Translations under genes and position numbers: made by a program
Assembly (NCBI GenBank): GCA_038503035.1
Contig: JAVSML010021688.1
Span: 62,001-126,000, forward strand
Reading direction: 5' to 3'
DNA from: Crocodylus rhombifer
Taxonomy: Eukaryota; Chordata; Crocodylia; Crocodylidae
Length of the DNA stretch: 64,000 nucleotides
Notes under the pieces: generated by a model
Told to the model about the DNA's origin: nothing
The model's database searches: none
What the model saw: only the letters and a program-made list of their open reading frames with translations
Shown here: positions 9,442 to 21,276 of the stretch, one piece after another
Layout: each line of letters starts with the position of its first letter
Numbering within the stretch: position 1 is the stretch's first letter

Positions 9442-11395
9442 GGAATGACTTCCCTTTTGCAGGACATGATTTTAAATTTTATGTCCATATATAAAAGTAC
9501 AACTATACATTTTATTTTTATAATTTTATAGATTTAAAATACAGCCATATTTTGTATTTTAGGCTCGCTCTTTTGGAATTTACTAAGGGCCACCAATTGC
9601 TCATCTTTATTTGTAACCAGTGAAGTTTGCTTGGAACATCTTTGATGAGTTTTGCAGAAAGCTTATCTGAGAGCATAATTTCTTGATGTTGCTTGATAAA
9701 GGTAAAATTACTGCAAAATAGACTTTCCAGCAATTATACTTATAGCCTTAATAATCTGTGAAATGCTTTAGATATTATCTGCTTCTATAGAAGGTCTGTC
9801 TAGTCAGTGGACATTTTGAAAGAGAGTTGTATGAAAGAATTGGATCTCTTTGGACACATTTAATGGTGAGAATATTTAAACAAATACACATATGCACACA
9901 CCCTCCTTCAAGAGGGATAAAGAATTTCCTGATACCGCATTTTCTAAATAGATAGACGCTAAGGTGATGGAGTGCTGATTGCCTTCATGGTTTGGGAAAT
10001 TAGGGAAAGAAGACAAAAGTTTAGTATTCAGAATTCTGTTTGTATTGTTTACCCTTTTCCTGCCTTTGTTTCTGGTGTGCACATTCACCATCTGAAACAG
10101 GATTGTTCTATCAGCTGTTTATTGTTTTCTGTGACTGGCTTATGTTAAATGAACTTAGAAAGAAAAATAAGAAACATACCAGTGTCATTCCATAGTACAT
10201 GATGGCAAAATTTTGTGAGCTTACTTTCTCTCTCTACCACCAATATAAACTCATGCTTCTAACCAGGACCTGATCATAGTGAAAAGGATAAGTCATTTCA
10301 CTTGAAAACCGGAGCAGCTCTTGCAGATGTCTCACTGAGAAAACCATCCATACGTTCAGAAGCCAGTCTTCCTTCAGCAGTTCTATATTCCAGCTTTTAG
10401 CATATTGTAATTTCTCCCCTAGTAAGTTACATATTTTCTTAATTAGATTCATTTTAGAATAATTAATACCTATAATGTATAGCTCATTAATATTTTCATC
10501 TCTACTTAATTTAATACCAGTTATTCTAATTTATAATTATTCTTTGCTTTAGTAACACAATGCTTGCTCTTTATTCTAAAAGCTTTGCTTCTGCCAGGCA
10601 CGTTAACACAAGTGCATTCCATTAGCTAAATCAGTGATTGGAACACTTGGAATTAGCTCTTATTTGGTAATGAGTTGTTGTTCAAACAAACATATTAGGT
10701 GGACTAAGAAAATTAATATTTAATATACAACTGCCTTATGGGAAGTGCATCTAAATTGTGATATTAATAATAAATGTGCTTCCAATAGACGCTTTTCAGT
10801 ATACGGCCTGTTGAATCATTTATAAGTTGAGTCCCTTCAGCAAGTCTCTTCATATTTAATGCATTAACTGGGTGTATTTGTTGCTCTTCTAAAACAAACA
10901 AAAGAATATCATGTTCAGAAGATATCAGTCAGGACAGGCTGTTAATTCATATGGATGAAAGGCAGCTTATATGTCATATTTAATTTTAGGTGAGATATGC
11001 AACTAATTAGGGATAAAGTCTGCTGTTAGGTTAGTCTGGGTTACTGCCCTAGTCACTTTAGCTTTAAACTACCTTACGGTGCACTTCTGAGCACTATATC
11101 ACAGAAACACAGCTTCTGTAGGCCTCTGCTTGCATGAGAAATAGAAAGTTGGTATAATCTTTAAACAGGTTTAAATATATTCCCTTCACTGATAAAGGAA
11201 GACAAAACCATGCCCTACCTAACTCCAATCTACTTTTCACTCAGTTGTTCTTAGGAAGATCACCTGGGACAGTCACAGAACCGCTCTTAGCTTGTCATAT
11301 GAGCACATCAAACAAGGTCTGGCAAGCAGGAATCCTGGTTTTCTCTGTTTAAAACCCCCAAATTCTCTGATTAAAAAACAACAATACACATTTTT
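9442..11395. other. AT-rich stretch, no gene seen
   Basis: About 2 kb of low-GC DNA without recognisable repeats or coding frames. The short minus-strand frames at 9876-10091 and 10234-10452 show no domain or splice context. Confidence 0.5.
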
Positions 11396-11399
11396 CTGA

Positions 11400-12175
11400 T
11401 ATAGGTATCAGTTGAACAATATTCTATAGATATATTTACAATTTTAAAGCAACCTAGAAGCCTACAAGTGCCTCAATCACTATAATGAAATAAATGCTAG
11501 ATAACTGTATTCTGGTGTTTGATTTTGATTTTGTTTTATCATAGAAAATCAGAGCTCCCCTTGCCCCCTTCACTCAATAGGATGCAGGTCCAACTGTGGC
11601 TGCCCACCCTCCCCCCTTCGCTGCTTTGTGACGCTGAGCAGCCCTGATACGCTTGTGCCTTGCCCATGCCATTGCCCCTCACTCCCCAATCTTCAGGCTC
11701 CCTCCAGCCCTACCACTGCCCCTTACTGCCTGGCCACAGCCCCCATGCCCCCAGCCCTGCTGGTGCCCCTCACTCAAGACCAGCAGCCCCCTGCCAGAAA
11801 TCTCTCCCAGCTGCCAGGGCTATGGGGTCAGGGCCTGCAGCCCTCTGCCCCCTCCCCCTGTCAGCAGTGGCTGAGTCCCAGCTGCTGCCTGTGGGAGGTG
11901 ACAGCTGCTATGGCAGCAGGAGTGGAAGATGGAGGCTGGCTCCCTCTGACTTTTCCCCTGTGAGCTGTATGGCCAAAGCAGAGCCCATGGGGTGTGTGGA
12001 TGCAGGCTGCTCACTGCAGGAACAGGGCTTCCTGCCCTGCTGCCTCCCCCTGGGGCCTCCACAGTCCAGTGAGTGGGACCTGGTGTGGCAGGGCAAAGGA
12101 GGGTGGGCAGGCTTAGTGCTGCTGCCAGGAGTCCCATGCCACCTGCACCACCATGGTGAGGCACCCCCTGCCTAA
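11400..12175 (+). repeat. Family F repeat, AT-rich end plus GC-rich body
   Basis: The first 160 bp (ggtatcagttgaacaat…, …gcctcaatcactataatgaa…) match the reverse complement of the right end of 18435-19775. The GC-rich body shares the cctgccctgctgcc / cctggggcctcc / gccaccatggtgaggcaccc blocks with that copy. Open frames up to 171 codons here have a P/L/A/S-rich composition from the base bias and no domain, so I do not call them genes. Class unknown. Confidence 0.55.
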
Positions 12176-12429
12176 CAATTATTATTCTAGTGTCTCCACA
12201 ATCACATGCACACACCGACATATGTATACATGTATTAAAAATACAGCCCTATTTGCCTAAGATGGACTATGCTAGATTTGAACTCACAACCCCCAGAGAA
12301 TTCTTTTATTTCCATGACAGACATGATCAGTGGTGGTAAAATGTTACTATGACCTGTGAGAAGCATCCCATAGGCTGAAATAACCAACTGCAGACTAGGT
12401 GGCATTAGTCTTTTAATGCAAGGTTGACA

Positions 12430-13160
12430 ATCTTCCAGTAAATAGGATAATCGTTAGCACGTCCATAATGACTGAGGAGGATGATCCAAGTTCTGCACAT
12501 TTGACTGCAGACAGTTTGAGGAAGATGGTGATGATCCTGGTCAAGTTGGGCCACAGCTCTTTCTCTTTGTGTTTTTCATCTCTCCATCTCCATAATGAGG
12601 TGAGTTTGCTCAAAATGATTTCAAACAAACCAGATACCATTGGGGATGATTCAGTGCTTGAATCTCCCAGGTACTAGTGATATTAGTATCACATTGCTTC
12701 AGATTTGCATTCAAGATATCCACGAATCTTTTCTTCTGCCCACCTCTAGAGCAGTAACCATCAGCAAGTCCAGAGTACAGGACCTATTTTAGGAACCAGT
12801 TGTCAGACATCATTAGGACATACCCTGTTGAATGGAGCTGGTGCCATATAAAGATGGTTTCCATTCTGATGCCGTTGGCTTGAGTCAGTACACTGGCATT
12901 CATTCTTCTATCTGTTTAAATGATATGGAGGATTTTCTGAAGACATCACTGAAGGTAATGTTCCAAAACTTTCAGGTATTTCTGATATGTCATCCAAGAT
13001 GCACACCCATACAACAGTAGGAGTGATAACAGGCTGGTAGACAAGAAGTTTTGTTTGGGTCCTGATGTCATGATCATCAAAACCATGATTTGGGAGAGGT
13101 CCAAAGACAGCATTGACAGATTATATCTGAATATTGTCATCTATGTTTACTTTTTTGGGA
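12430..13160 (-). pseudogene. Decayed non-CR1 LINE reverse transcriptase C-terminus
   Basis: On the minus strand, with stops and frameshifts, the translation gives LLYGCASWMTYQKYLKVLE (about 13055-12999). It continues with a DRRMNASVL block, then a W-H-Q-L…TGYVLMMSDNW block and a LADGYCSRGGQKKRFVDIL block (about 12790-12715). This order (YGC.TW, RR.NASVL, W.GH..RMPDN, GGQ.KR..D.LK) is the characteristic C-terminal part of a reverse-transcriptase LINE family distinct from CR1. The catalytic YxDD region would lie further upstream and is not recognisable. Clade not assigned; RTE-like or a related clade is possible. An old fossil copy. Confidence 0.6.
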
Positions 13161-13164
13161 AGGG

Positions 13165-13604
13165 TGGCTATGTAGGTAGGGGAAATGTTCAACATTCTCC
13201 AAGGATTATCTTCTAACCTAGATGATCAGGGGTTTCTATTTTGCTTCAGCCTTCATTTGCCTTTACAGTCATTGTGCTGTATTCTTGCTTCATCTCTCTG
13301 CCCCACCATTGAGGACTTTTGCTTTTATTTTTGGATTTCTATTAGTTCAGAAAGGGACTTGGTTGACCTTGCTGCCATAGGTGATCCTATCAAGAGTCCA
13401 AAATTCCACACAGCATTCTGCTTGGGTTATTGGTTGCACACAAGCCTCTCCACCATGTCAGTCTTGTGAACCTTGTGTGGTGAGACTACTAGTATCAGGA
13501 TTCTTGTCTTTGCATCCAAGCTCTGAGCAGAACAGTTCAGTAGTTAGAGACATTATCACTAAGTGTAACAAGTATTGTTACAAAGATAAAAAAAATAAGC
13601 CAAT
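13165..13604. other. Unassigned sequence, possibly more of the same LINE
   Basis: Lies upstream of the decayed LINE coding region on its strand and may be its earlier part, but no motif could be recognised on either strand. No host gene seen. Confidence 0.35.
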
Positions 13605-13609
13605 AATGT

Positions 13610-14220
13610 TATGACATTGCGGGGTCCTAGGGGTGGCCGTGAACTCCCCTAGCACCCCCTACCATGCCAACGTGATAGTAAAAGCACCCTCGCATCTCAC
13701 CCGCCACATCTTTGATGTTAACAGTTTAAGGGAGGCTGCCCTTAGTCCTCTCTGACACAGTGCCCTGATGTATCCCAGTCTTAGTTCTATCCGGTGACTC
13801 GGTGCACCCCAGCCTTATGGGTTATGCATGGCTCCAACCAACCCTGTACCACGCCCCAAGCCTTGCAGATGTACCACACGTTATTTGGTCGATTTTCTCT
13901 CCAGTGCCCCAAGTTAAACCTCCTGGCTAAACATCCTCCAAACCACACCACCTTGCACCCGTGTAACTAGGGGCGGGTACATTCAGGCCTTATTCTCCTT
14001 CCCACCTTTAGGCAGTACTCTTTTTTCCTATCTGCTGGCAAAGAGAGAGAGAAAGAGCACTGACCACCTCCAATCTGGGTCTTACAGTGGTCAGCCCTGC
14101 CCCTTCTGGTCAGCTGGCTCACCAGGTGTGGGCCCTTTAGCTCCTGGTTGCCCCTAGCAACCAGCACCTGAGCCCATACTACTGCTTTTCAAGTAGCAGG
14201 CACCTTAGTGCCCTGCTACA
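13610..14220 (-). mobile_element. Solo LTR, family B
   Basis: Read on the minus strand it begins tgtagcagggcac and ends near caatgtcata. The flanks aatgt (13605-13609 and 14221-14225) form a 5-bp target duplication if the element ends in the noncanonical …tgtcata. Homology to 23344-24953 is clear at both ends: caggtgctggttgctaggg, ccagaaggggcagggc, and at the other end ctaggggtggccgtgaac with the neighbouring ctttgatg..aa block. About 610 bp, much shorter than the other copy. Confidence 0.7.
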
Positions 14221-15895
14221 AATGTATTACCAGGAGTAATTTTAGATTAAGGGGAGTATCTTGTGTGAAACTGTTCTGTTTAGTATTTCTTAAATTCTTT
14301 AGGAGATACTTTATACTACATATCCTACCAGTGCTAATATCTATACAAATTCATCAGGTGTTGTTGGGGTTCCAGCTGGTTGCTGGCATTTTAAGTACAG
14401 TATCATCTAATTAAGCTCAGATCAAGTCTACCTGATGTGGATTCTTAAAACACTGGAGGCCAGCAGCAATTTGTTCTCAGAATAGTACTTTTCCCTGTCC
14501 TCTTGCTATATGGTTCCCTTATATTATCTTACCAATGGGAAATTTGAGTCAAATAAATCTAGTGTTGAATATCCCTTAGCATAAATTATTTGGTTTTGTG
14601 GACCATGAACAATATTCAACCCCCCCCCCCCCAAACATATGGGTTGTAAAGAATTTTTAAAAAGGTGTGCATAATAAGGAAGAAAAGAAAACTGGAATAC
14701 TAAAAGGTAAAGTGAAGACAATATACACCACATTATAGAGATGCTAGAAAGAAGACTGGGATGAATAATTCTCAAGAGTCAATGAAAAGTAATGAGTTTA
14801 AGTTGAAGCAAGAAAAACAGGAAATAGAACAAGCTGCCAAGGAAAGTTGTGGAAGTGCCATCATGGGAGAGATTAATCTATTTGAGATGGTTTAGGAATA
14901 ACTAACTCAATCTGGGCATGAACCAGAGGGAAATGACTACATGTCCCTGCCAATTCAATGATTTTCTATAATATGTCGTTCCAGTATGTTCTCTCATTTT
15001 CTTTCCCTGAAGTGCAAATCACATTTTATCTGATAGAATATCACATTATTTCCTGTCACATCTGACATCTACCCCTTTCATTCATGTAAGTGACACATGC
15101 TTTCTGTTTGGCTGGATTTTACTGATGAAAATCTGACATTAAGTTGTACTTCATAAGATTATTTGTTGTTCTTACCCAACTCTAGTTTGGAACAAGTTGC
15201 CAGTTCACATGAAATACCCTTTGACACATACAATGCTTGCACACTTTTGGATAAGTCCCTGAGGATGAGAGGCAGAAATAAAATAATGGCATCAACAAGT
15301 CATTTACATATTCATTTTATTTTGGTAGCATCCAAACCTGGAAGATATTGACGAGAAACACAGGAAGAGTTGGTCCTTAGGAGCTTCCAGTCTAAAATCT
15401 AGTTTAACTCTCTATCCAAAATACAGGTATATAGATGGTCGTATGGTGTTGCAGAAAGACCCGAATGTCATGAGTTAGGTCAACTACTCACAAGTGGAAA
15501 ATATAAAAAGTAAATTATGCAGTAATCTCAAATGATGGAATATTTATATCATGCTTCCCCATCCTGAGATTGATATATGCTGCATTCGCTGAAAAAAAAT
15601 GATGTTAATAAAAATACGTAAAAATAAAAATATGTATTGCGTCTACACCTAAAACTATCATGGCCTGAAGTTACTACCGCATAACCTGATAAAAATAGCA
15701 TATTTTATGTCCAATTTTCAAAGCAAGAGTCTTCTCTCTCCAGTGGCACCCCACAGTACTAACTACTCAATAGGGGGACAGGGGGAGAAGATCGTGATCT
15801 CTAACTATACCAGTTTTGAAGTTGCCAATTCTGGGTACCAGTGCCAGAATTTTTGTATGTAAAGTTCCATATTTAAAGGAAAGGAAGAATAATAT
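14221..15895. other. AT-rich stretch with a C homopolymer, no gene seen
   Basis: No recognisable gene. A run of 13 C residues lies at 14620-14632. The rest is AT-rich unique-looking DNA. Confidence 0.5.
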
Positions 15896-16249
15896 TTGTG
15901 GTAAAATGGTATCATGGTATCCCCCCAGTAGGGTGCTAGTTCAGAACCACTCCCATTTTGTCTGATCTCCGAGTGTCCCTAAAGCCAGGCCAGGCATGGC
16001 TCCTAGAACAGGCAAGGGAGCCTTTCAGTCCGGGATCTCTTCCTGATTGTTCTGTGGCTCTGGCTGAAGGAGATAGCTTGTAGTTTTGCTCCTGAGAGAG
16101 AGAGAGAGAAAGAGAAGTTCTCTCCTGGGGAGAACAAAAGCAACCCAAAGGTCTAAGCAGCGAAAAAGACTGCTCTTCTTCAATAAAAGCATACACTGGG
16201 AAAAAGGCTGCTAAGACAGAGGTTCTCTGCCCCCTTCAAAGGCACCCAA
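15896..16249 (+). repeat. Possible solo LTR
   Basis: A candidate LTR start tgtggtaaaatgg (15896) and end cacccaaca (16249) enclose a (ga)n tract (16089-16112) and a polyadenylation signal caataaaagc (16180). No matching target duplication was found (atatt against attac), so the boundaries are tentative. The 86-codon minus-strand frame has no domain. Confidence 0.3.
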
Positions 16250-16874
16250 CAATTACTCAACTGTTCCCTCTCCAGTCAGAAGAAGACGATGACCAAAGCT
16301 GTTTTGCCAAGTCCTGTTGATGCTGAAAATCCTTTGTCTTGGCTCCACTAAAGCAGTTAAAGCAGAAATATTACAACAAAACCCATAAACATAGCTGTCA
16401 ATAGACATAGCTGGTCAGAGATGTTTTTTAAAAAATGTTGGTAACTGCGACACTTCCAGGAGATTGGAATAAGTGACAGGGCAATGGATTCAGGGAACAT
16501 GCAATTTGTGACTTAGCCTTCAAAAGCATGTGGTGTATATACAAACTGTCTATTTCAAGGACTCAAACATACATAAATGTCTCCCTTAAATCAAAATGCT
16601 ATGAATTGATTTTTTTTTAAATGCTGCTGATTGATACATGAAGTTTCTCTCTGGTATATGATTATTCACTTTCTGTGTATCTAGCTATTGTCTTCCTTAT
16701 TCCTGTATTATTATTAGAAATAATCCCTTTTTTCTTTCTTTTCTTCCTAATTAGCTTAAATGATGCCTAAAACGTATGCAATTTTATCAGAGTTCCAAAA
16801 TAACTACAGTGATCCAAATTTAACCTAGGAGTAGCTGGTGCAACTCAGGGGAGCTGCATTCAACTGAATTAATA
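16250..16874. other. AT-rich sequence, no gene seen
   Basis: Nothing recognisable apart from T and A runs between the LTR-like segment and a CR1 tail. Confidence 0.5.
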
Positions 16875-17148
16875 AGATCAGAACATTAGAGGTGGAAGGG
16901 ATCTCAGAGGGTCATCTAGTCCAACCCCTGCTCAAAGCAGGACTATCCCCAACTATATCAACCCAGCCAAGGCTTAAAAACCTCCAAGGACGGAGATTCC
17001 ACAACCTCTCTAAGTAGCCTGTTCCTGTGCTTTACTATCCTCCCCATGAGAAAGGTTTTCTTAATATCTAACCTAAATTTCCCTTGCTGCAACTTGAGAC
17101 CATTGCTCCCTGTTCTGTCATCTGCCACCACTGAGAACAGTCTAGTTT
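16875..17148 (-). mobile_element. CR1 LINE 3' end, antisense
   Basis: The plus strand reads the reverse complement of the CR1 tail: aggtggaagggatctcagag, catctagtccaacccctgct, caaagcaggactatcccc, then the end of the reverse transcriptase region (tctaacctaaatttcccttg). 5' truncated, about 275 bp. The short frame 17046-17231 is a by-product. Confidence 0.9.
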
Positions 17149-17899
17149 TATCTGTCTACACCAGGGTTGTATATTTAGCTAAGTGTTTTTATGCAAGAAT
17201 TCTGTTAGAGTTTCCAGGGAGAATGCAGTGATTGTACTGATGTTAAAAAGGCCACTATCTTAAACATTATTTTAATAAGGTGTTGTTTGCTTATAATTTT
17301 CTCTCCCCTTTTTCTTGCTTTGGGTAACAACAATACACCAAACATCAAATTATTTTCTGGTTCATTGCCTATTGAGATCAAATAGTAGAATTACTCCAGA
17401 AGGCATTTTGGTCCCACATTTTATAAAGATTTGCTTTTAAAAAAAAGCTCCATTTCCATATCAGTTCAATCAAATCAGAATATGACCCCATGACACTGCC
17501 CTTCTAGGATTCCTCAGAAACCTTAATATATTTTCAAACGACATGCTTTAGGAATTGCCTGAAGTGAAGCATATAGTGTATGGATAATTGAAGTGACATG
17601 CCATTTCATTATATACAACTCCTTTTAATATGTGGATCACTGACATTGTGTATCCTGGCACTGTTTTATTGAACCACCCAGACATAGCCATTGACCGGGA
17701 GGAGATCTGTGCATCCAGCCACAAAGCCTATCACAAATAGCTTCACGATTCTTAAAGAAGGAAGCAACATTTTTAAAACTTGCATAGTCCAACAAGAACT
17801 CTAAAATCCATGGTCATACCACCAACCTATCCACAATAAGAGAAAAACCACCTCTCAGCCTGCACAAGGTGTCTGTATTATCCCATAGTCTTTCTTTCT
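17149..17899. other. AT-rich sequence, no gene seen
   Basis: The last 200 bp may already belong to the Penelope-like element that follows, but no motif could be read there. Confidence 0.4.
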
Positions 17900-18410
17900 G
17901 TCCTAGTACAACCCAATATGGTGCAACTTAACAACCATGGAGGACTCAAGACTTTTTTCCACTGCCTAAGATGGGGGGAAATTTTCCATAGCAAGGAGAC
18001 ATACAGTGATCAAGCTGTCACAAACCAGTTCCATATGCAGCACAAGAAGGATGGTTCATGGATTTCACCTGATGGATGCAACCTAACTCTGCACCTATAC
18101 ATAAACTATTTGCACTTTTGTTCTCACTCTGAGACTGCTAAAAAGCAACAAGATTTATGTTACTACCTCTGTTCTGTGGAACAGAGATCCATGTTCAGCC
18201 TCAAAAAACAACCCAGATATTATCATACAAACAGGCTGATAAGGGAGGTATCACTGTTGTCATAGACAAAACAGTCTACATTTGGGAAACAGAGAGAGCT
18301 TTCCAGTGAGGAATTTTATGAACTCCTGACAGAGAACCCCATGGCACAATACCAGGAGGAACTAGATAAACATCTAAAGGACCTTCCCCTGTAAATACAA
18401 GGGAGGATCA
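17900..18410 (+). pseudogene. Penelope-like element, N-terminal part of the reverse transcriptase ORF
   Basis: A 115-codon frame (17918-18265) contains DGSWISPDGCNLTLHLYINYL, like the region ahead of the reverse transcriptase in Penelope-like elements. Reading across frameshifts near 18215-18300 gives NPDIII, QADKGGITVVIDKTVYIWETE and then SSEEFYELLTENPMAQYQEEL. The ADKGG.vVv.d...Y…E motif followed by (F)Y..L…P is the hallmark N-terminal block of this family. At least two frameshifts, so a dead copy. The rest of the ORF is beyond the family F insertion. Confidence 0.7.
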
Positions 18411-18434
18411 CTGCTTTCACCTCCTGGGAATCTA

Positions 18435-19775
18435 GGTCAGGCAACATATTTATTACATGGGAAACAGCAGGTTCCCCCTTGCAAGTTGGCAGAATTCCAG
18501 CCTGCAAGAGGCTGTGGGGAGCAGGAGGAGGAAGATCAGGCAGAGGGTGGCATGTGCATGTGTGTGCGCACACATGCGTGTGGCAGCCAGGCAGCATGGA
18601 AAGCAGCTCCCTGCAGGTAGTCAGGGGGGCAGGGAGAGAGTGGGAGAGGGCATGGAATTGAAGCCCAATTAGTGAGGGAGAGCTGTGCGGGGATGGAGCT
18701 GGGAGCACTGCCCAGCAGGGGTGGTGTGTGGGGTCTGGGGTGGGAATGTGCAGCTACAGAGCCTGGTTGGGGAGTGAGATAGAGCCATGGGCAGCTCATC
18801 TGGAGGGCAGGGGGAATGGGCTGGCTGCCTGCCACTGTGTGCCCTCCAGGAGGGATATGGGGGCCATCAGATTTGTGCATAGGCTGGGGGCAGATGCGGG
18901 TTGCCTGTTGCTGGCTCAGGGCTCCCTGCCCTGCTGCCCTCCTTCCAGGGGCCTCTGTGGTCTAGTGGGTGGGATCTAGTGCAACAGGGCAGAGTGGGGC
19001 AGGGAGACTCAGTGCTTCTGCCAGGAGCTCTATGCCACCATGGCAAGGCACCCCCCATCTACCTGGCAGCAGCAGGGGTGACAGTGCAGAAGTTGTGTCA
19101 CTCACTGCTGCTGGGTAAACCTCACTATGGTGGCCCAGGACTCCTGGCAGGAGCACTGAGCCTACCCACCCCACTCCACTGTGCCCTCCCACACTGGGTC
19201 TTGCCTACTGGACCACAGAGGCCCCCCTGGGAGAGTGCAGCAGGGCAGAGAGCCCTGAACCCACAGCAGGCTGCCTGCATTCATTGCCCCCCCCGCCCCA
19301 TCTCTGCTCCAACTGTGCTGCTCGTGGGGAGGGGAGCTGGAGTCCACACTTTGCTTCAGCTGCAGCAGTTGCCATTTCCCATGGGTTGTAGCCAGGGCTT
19401 GGGCATGCTGTGGGGGCTGCAGGCTGGAGTGAGGGGCACCAGTAGGGCTGGGGGAATGGAAAGCTGTGGGTGGGGAGCGATAGGCACCAGCAGGGTCAAG
19501 GAGCTGTGGGTCAGTAGTGAGGGGCAATGGCATGGGTAGAGCACCAGCCTTCCAAGGCTGCAGCAACCACAGCTAGACCTGTGTCTTGGTGAGTGTAGGG
19601 GACAGGAGAAGTTCTGATTTTTCATGATAAAAAAACCAAAATCAAATGCCAAATTTTATACGTATTTAGAATTTATTTGATTATAGTGATTGAGGAACTG
19701 GTAGGCTTCCAAATTGCTTTAAAATATTGTAAATACATAAATAAAATACAGCATTCGACTGATACTTGCATAGTG
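18435..19775 (-). repeat. Family F repeat, inverted relative to 11400-12175
   Basis: The right end, reverse complemented, matches the left end of the 11400 copy over about 170 bp (caagtatcagtcgaat…, …cctcaatcactataatcaa…). The body is GC-rich, with gccaccatggcaaggcaccc and cctgccctgctgccctcc blocks as in the other copy. Frames up to 212 codons are compositional. It separates two halves of a Penelope-like element and so appears to have inserted into it. The left boundary is approximate. Confidence 0.55.
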
Positions 19776-19839
19776 GTGTTTCATTTTATTCATTGATATA
19801 CATGTATTTTGAGGTTTTTAAAATTAGAGAATTTGGGAT

Positions 19840-20230
19840 TTTTAAACCAAGAAAACCAGGAGCCCCGTTTATCACTTACAGCTCCCAGCTTGAACACATC
19901 TTTAATGACTTTCAACTCCTCCTGGAAAAGTATGACTGTCTCAAGATAGTCATAGGGGATAAACTTGGTTTAAAGGCAGCCCCTCAGTCTCAAATAATAT
20001 CCATCAGAGAACAGACTAATTAATTCCCAACCTCACTGAGGCACCAGGCCTTGCAATAAACTGAAATGTCTGCTGTGCCCTCACATCAGTACAGACCATA
20101 CTATCACTGGACCGAATAGTAAGGAGTACAACAGGAAAGGCTCATTCACCTGCATCTCTACCAATGTCATGTACACCACCACCTGCTTACAGTGCCCTCT
20201 GCTGTTTATTTCAAAGAAATAAGGTGATTT
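19840..20230 (+). pseudogene. Penelope-like element, C-terminal linker and GIY-YIG endonuclease start
   Basis: The plus strand reads GAPFITYSSQLEHIFNDFQ (from about 19858), typical of the stretch after the reverse transcriptase in Penelope-like elements (P..ITTYSPQL). After a stop near 20020 an uninterrupted run of about 50 codons (20060-20218) holds CLLCPHISTDHTITGPNSKE and SFTCISTNVMYTTTCLQCP. That is the conserved zinc-like C..C…ITGP…FTC.S.NV.Y.I.C..C motif immediately before the GIY-YIG catalytic motif. The YIGET core is degraded to FISKK and then a stop. Endonuclease inactive. Confidence 0.8.
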
Positions 20231-20284
20231 CTATGTTTAAGAATGAACACTGATCTGACACCAGCTGCAGAAAGAAACAAAGGC

Positions 20285-21068
20285 CTGGGGCAGAACACTA
20301 ACCCCAGCAGGGGAGGTAATGCTTAGGGGCAACCAACATGGGTTCATAGGCAGGATCTGCCCTCAAAGCTGGTTTCTTTTTATGATCAGGTCACAAAGTC
20401 CCTGGATGAGGGTGTTCAGGTGGATGTTGTCTTCCTGGACTTTAAGAAGTCTTTGACATGGTTTCCCACCACATTCTCTTAAAAAAAAAAATAGGTCACT
20501 GTGGCATTGATGCCTACACAGTCAGATGGGTAGCAAATTGGCTAGATGGTCGCACCCAGAGAGTGGTGGTGGATGGGTTATGTTCATCCTGTGGGTGCGG
20601 GCAGTGGAGTCCCCCAGGTCTCGGTCTTGGGGCCTGTACTGTTCAACATCTTTATCAAGGATGTGGATGTGGAAAGTACGCTGTTGCTGATGACACCAAG
20701 ATTTGAAGCGAGGTGGGCATGCTGGACAGGAGGGACAGAATCCAGCTAGATCTAGACAGGTTACAGAGGTGGGCAGATGAGACAAGGATGGAATTCAATG
20801 CAGACAAGTGCAAGTTGCTGCATCTAGAGAGAAGGAACCAGCAACACACCTATAGGCTGGGGAACACCATTCTTGTCAACACAGACTCCAAGATGAACAC
20901 CTCCCAAGTGAGGTGCTACTCTCTCCTACCTTGGGGGTCTTTAAAAGGAGGCCGGACAGATAATCGGCTGGGGTGATATGACCCTGGCACACATTCCTGC
21001 CCAAGGCAGGGGGTTGGACCTGATGATCTGTTTAGGTCCCTTCCGATCCTAAGCACTATGATACCATG
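20285..21068 (+). mobile_element. CR1 LINE fragment, reverse transcriptase to 3' end
   Basis: Starts in the reverse transcriptase domain (NQHGFIGRI.. region at 20331). It continues through DFKKSF DMVSH (20439-20470, broken by a 1-bp deletion) and the catalytic block KYAVADDTK (20670-20702), where both aspartates are kept. It ends with the CR1 3' tail gggttggacctgatgatctg (21011) and ggtcccttccgatcctaag. Internal frameshifts and a roughly 200-bp gap in the C-terminal region make it non-functional. Confidence 0.85.
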
Positions 21069-21276
21069 AACCCTTCTGGGCATTCTATTGCTCCCCTTTT
21101 TTTAAAAAAAAAATGGTTTGAATGAGAAACTGTGAAACAACAAATCCAGAGAGAGCGTATTAAGTATGGTTTAAACAGGAACTATGGATTTTTATCCCAT
21201 TAGTTCCTTTGGCTGCCTATGGACACTTTAATTAGAACATTTTATTTAGAACACTCCAACATTGCCTTCTTGTAAT

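Noticed and set aside
12268..12290. tRNA B-box-like gttcaaatct on the minus strand
   Set aside because: No A box at the right distance and no cloverleaf could be drawn, so neither a tRNA gene nor a SINE head is supported.
15771..15860. Possible retroviral primer site next to the LTR-like segment at 15.9 kb
   Set aside because: The tggtaccc stretch does not match a tRNA 3' end well and is not adjacent to a defined LTR end.
18901..19539. 212-codon plus-strand frame
   Set aside because: Lies inside the GC-rich family F repeat, with equally long frames on the other strand. No start context or domain.
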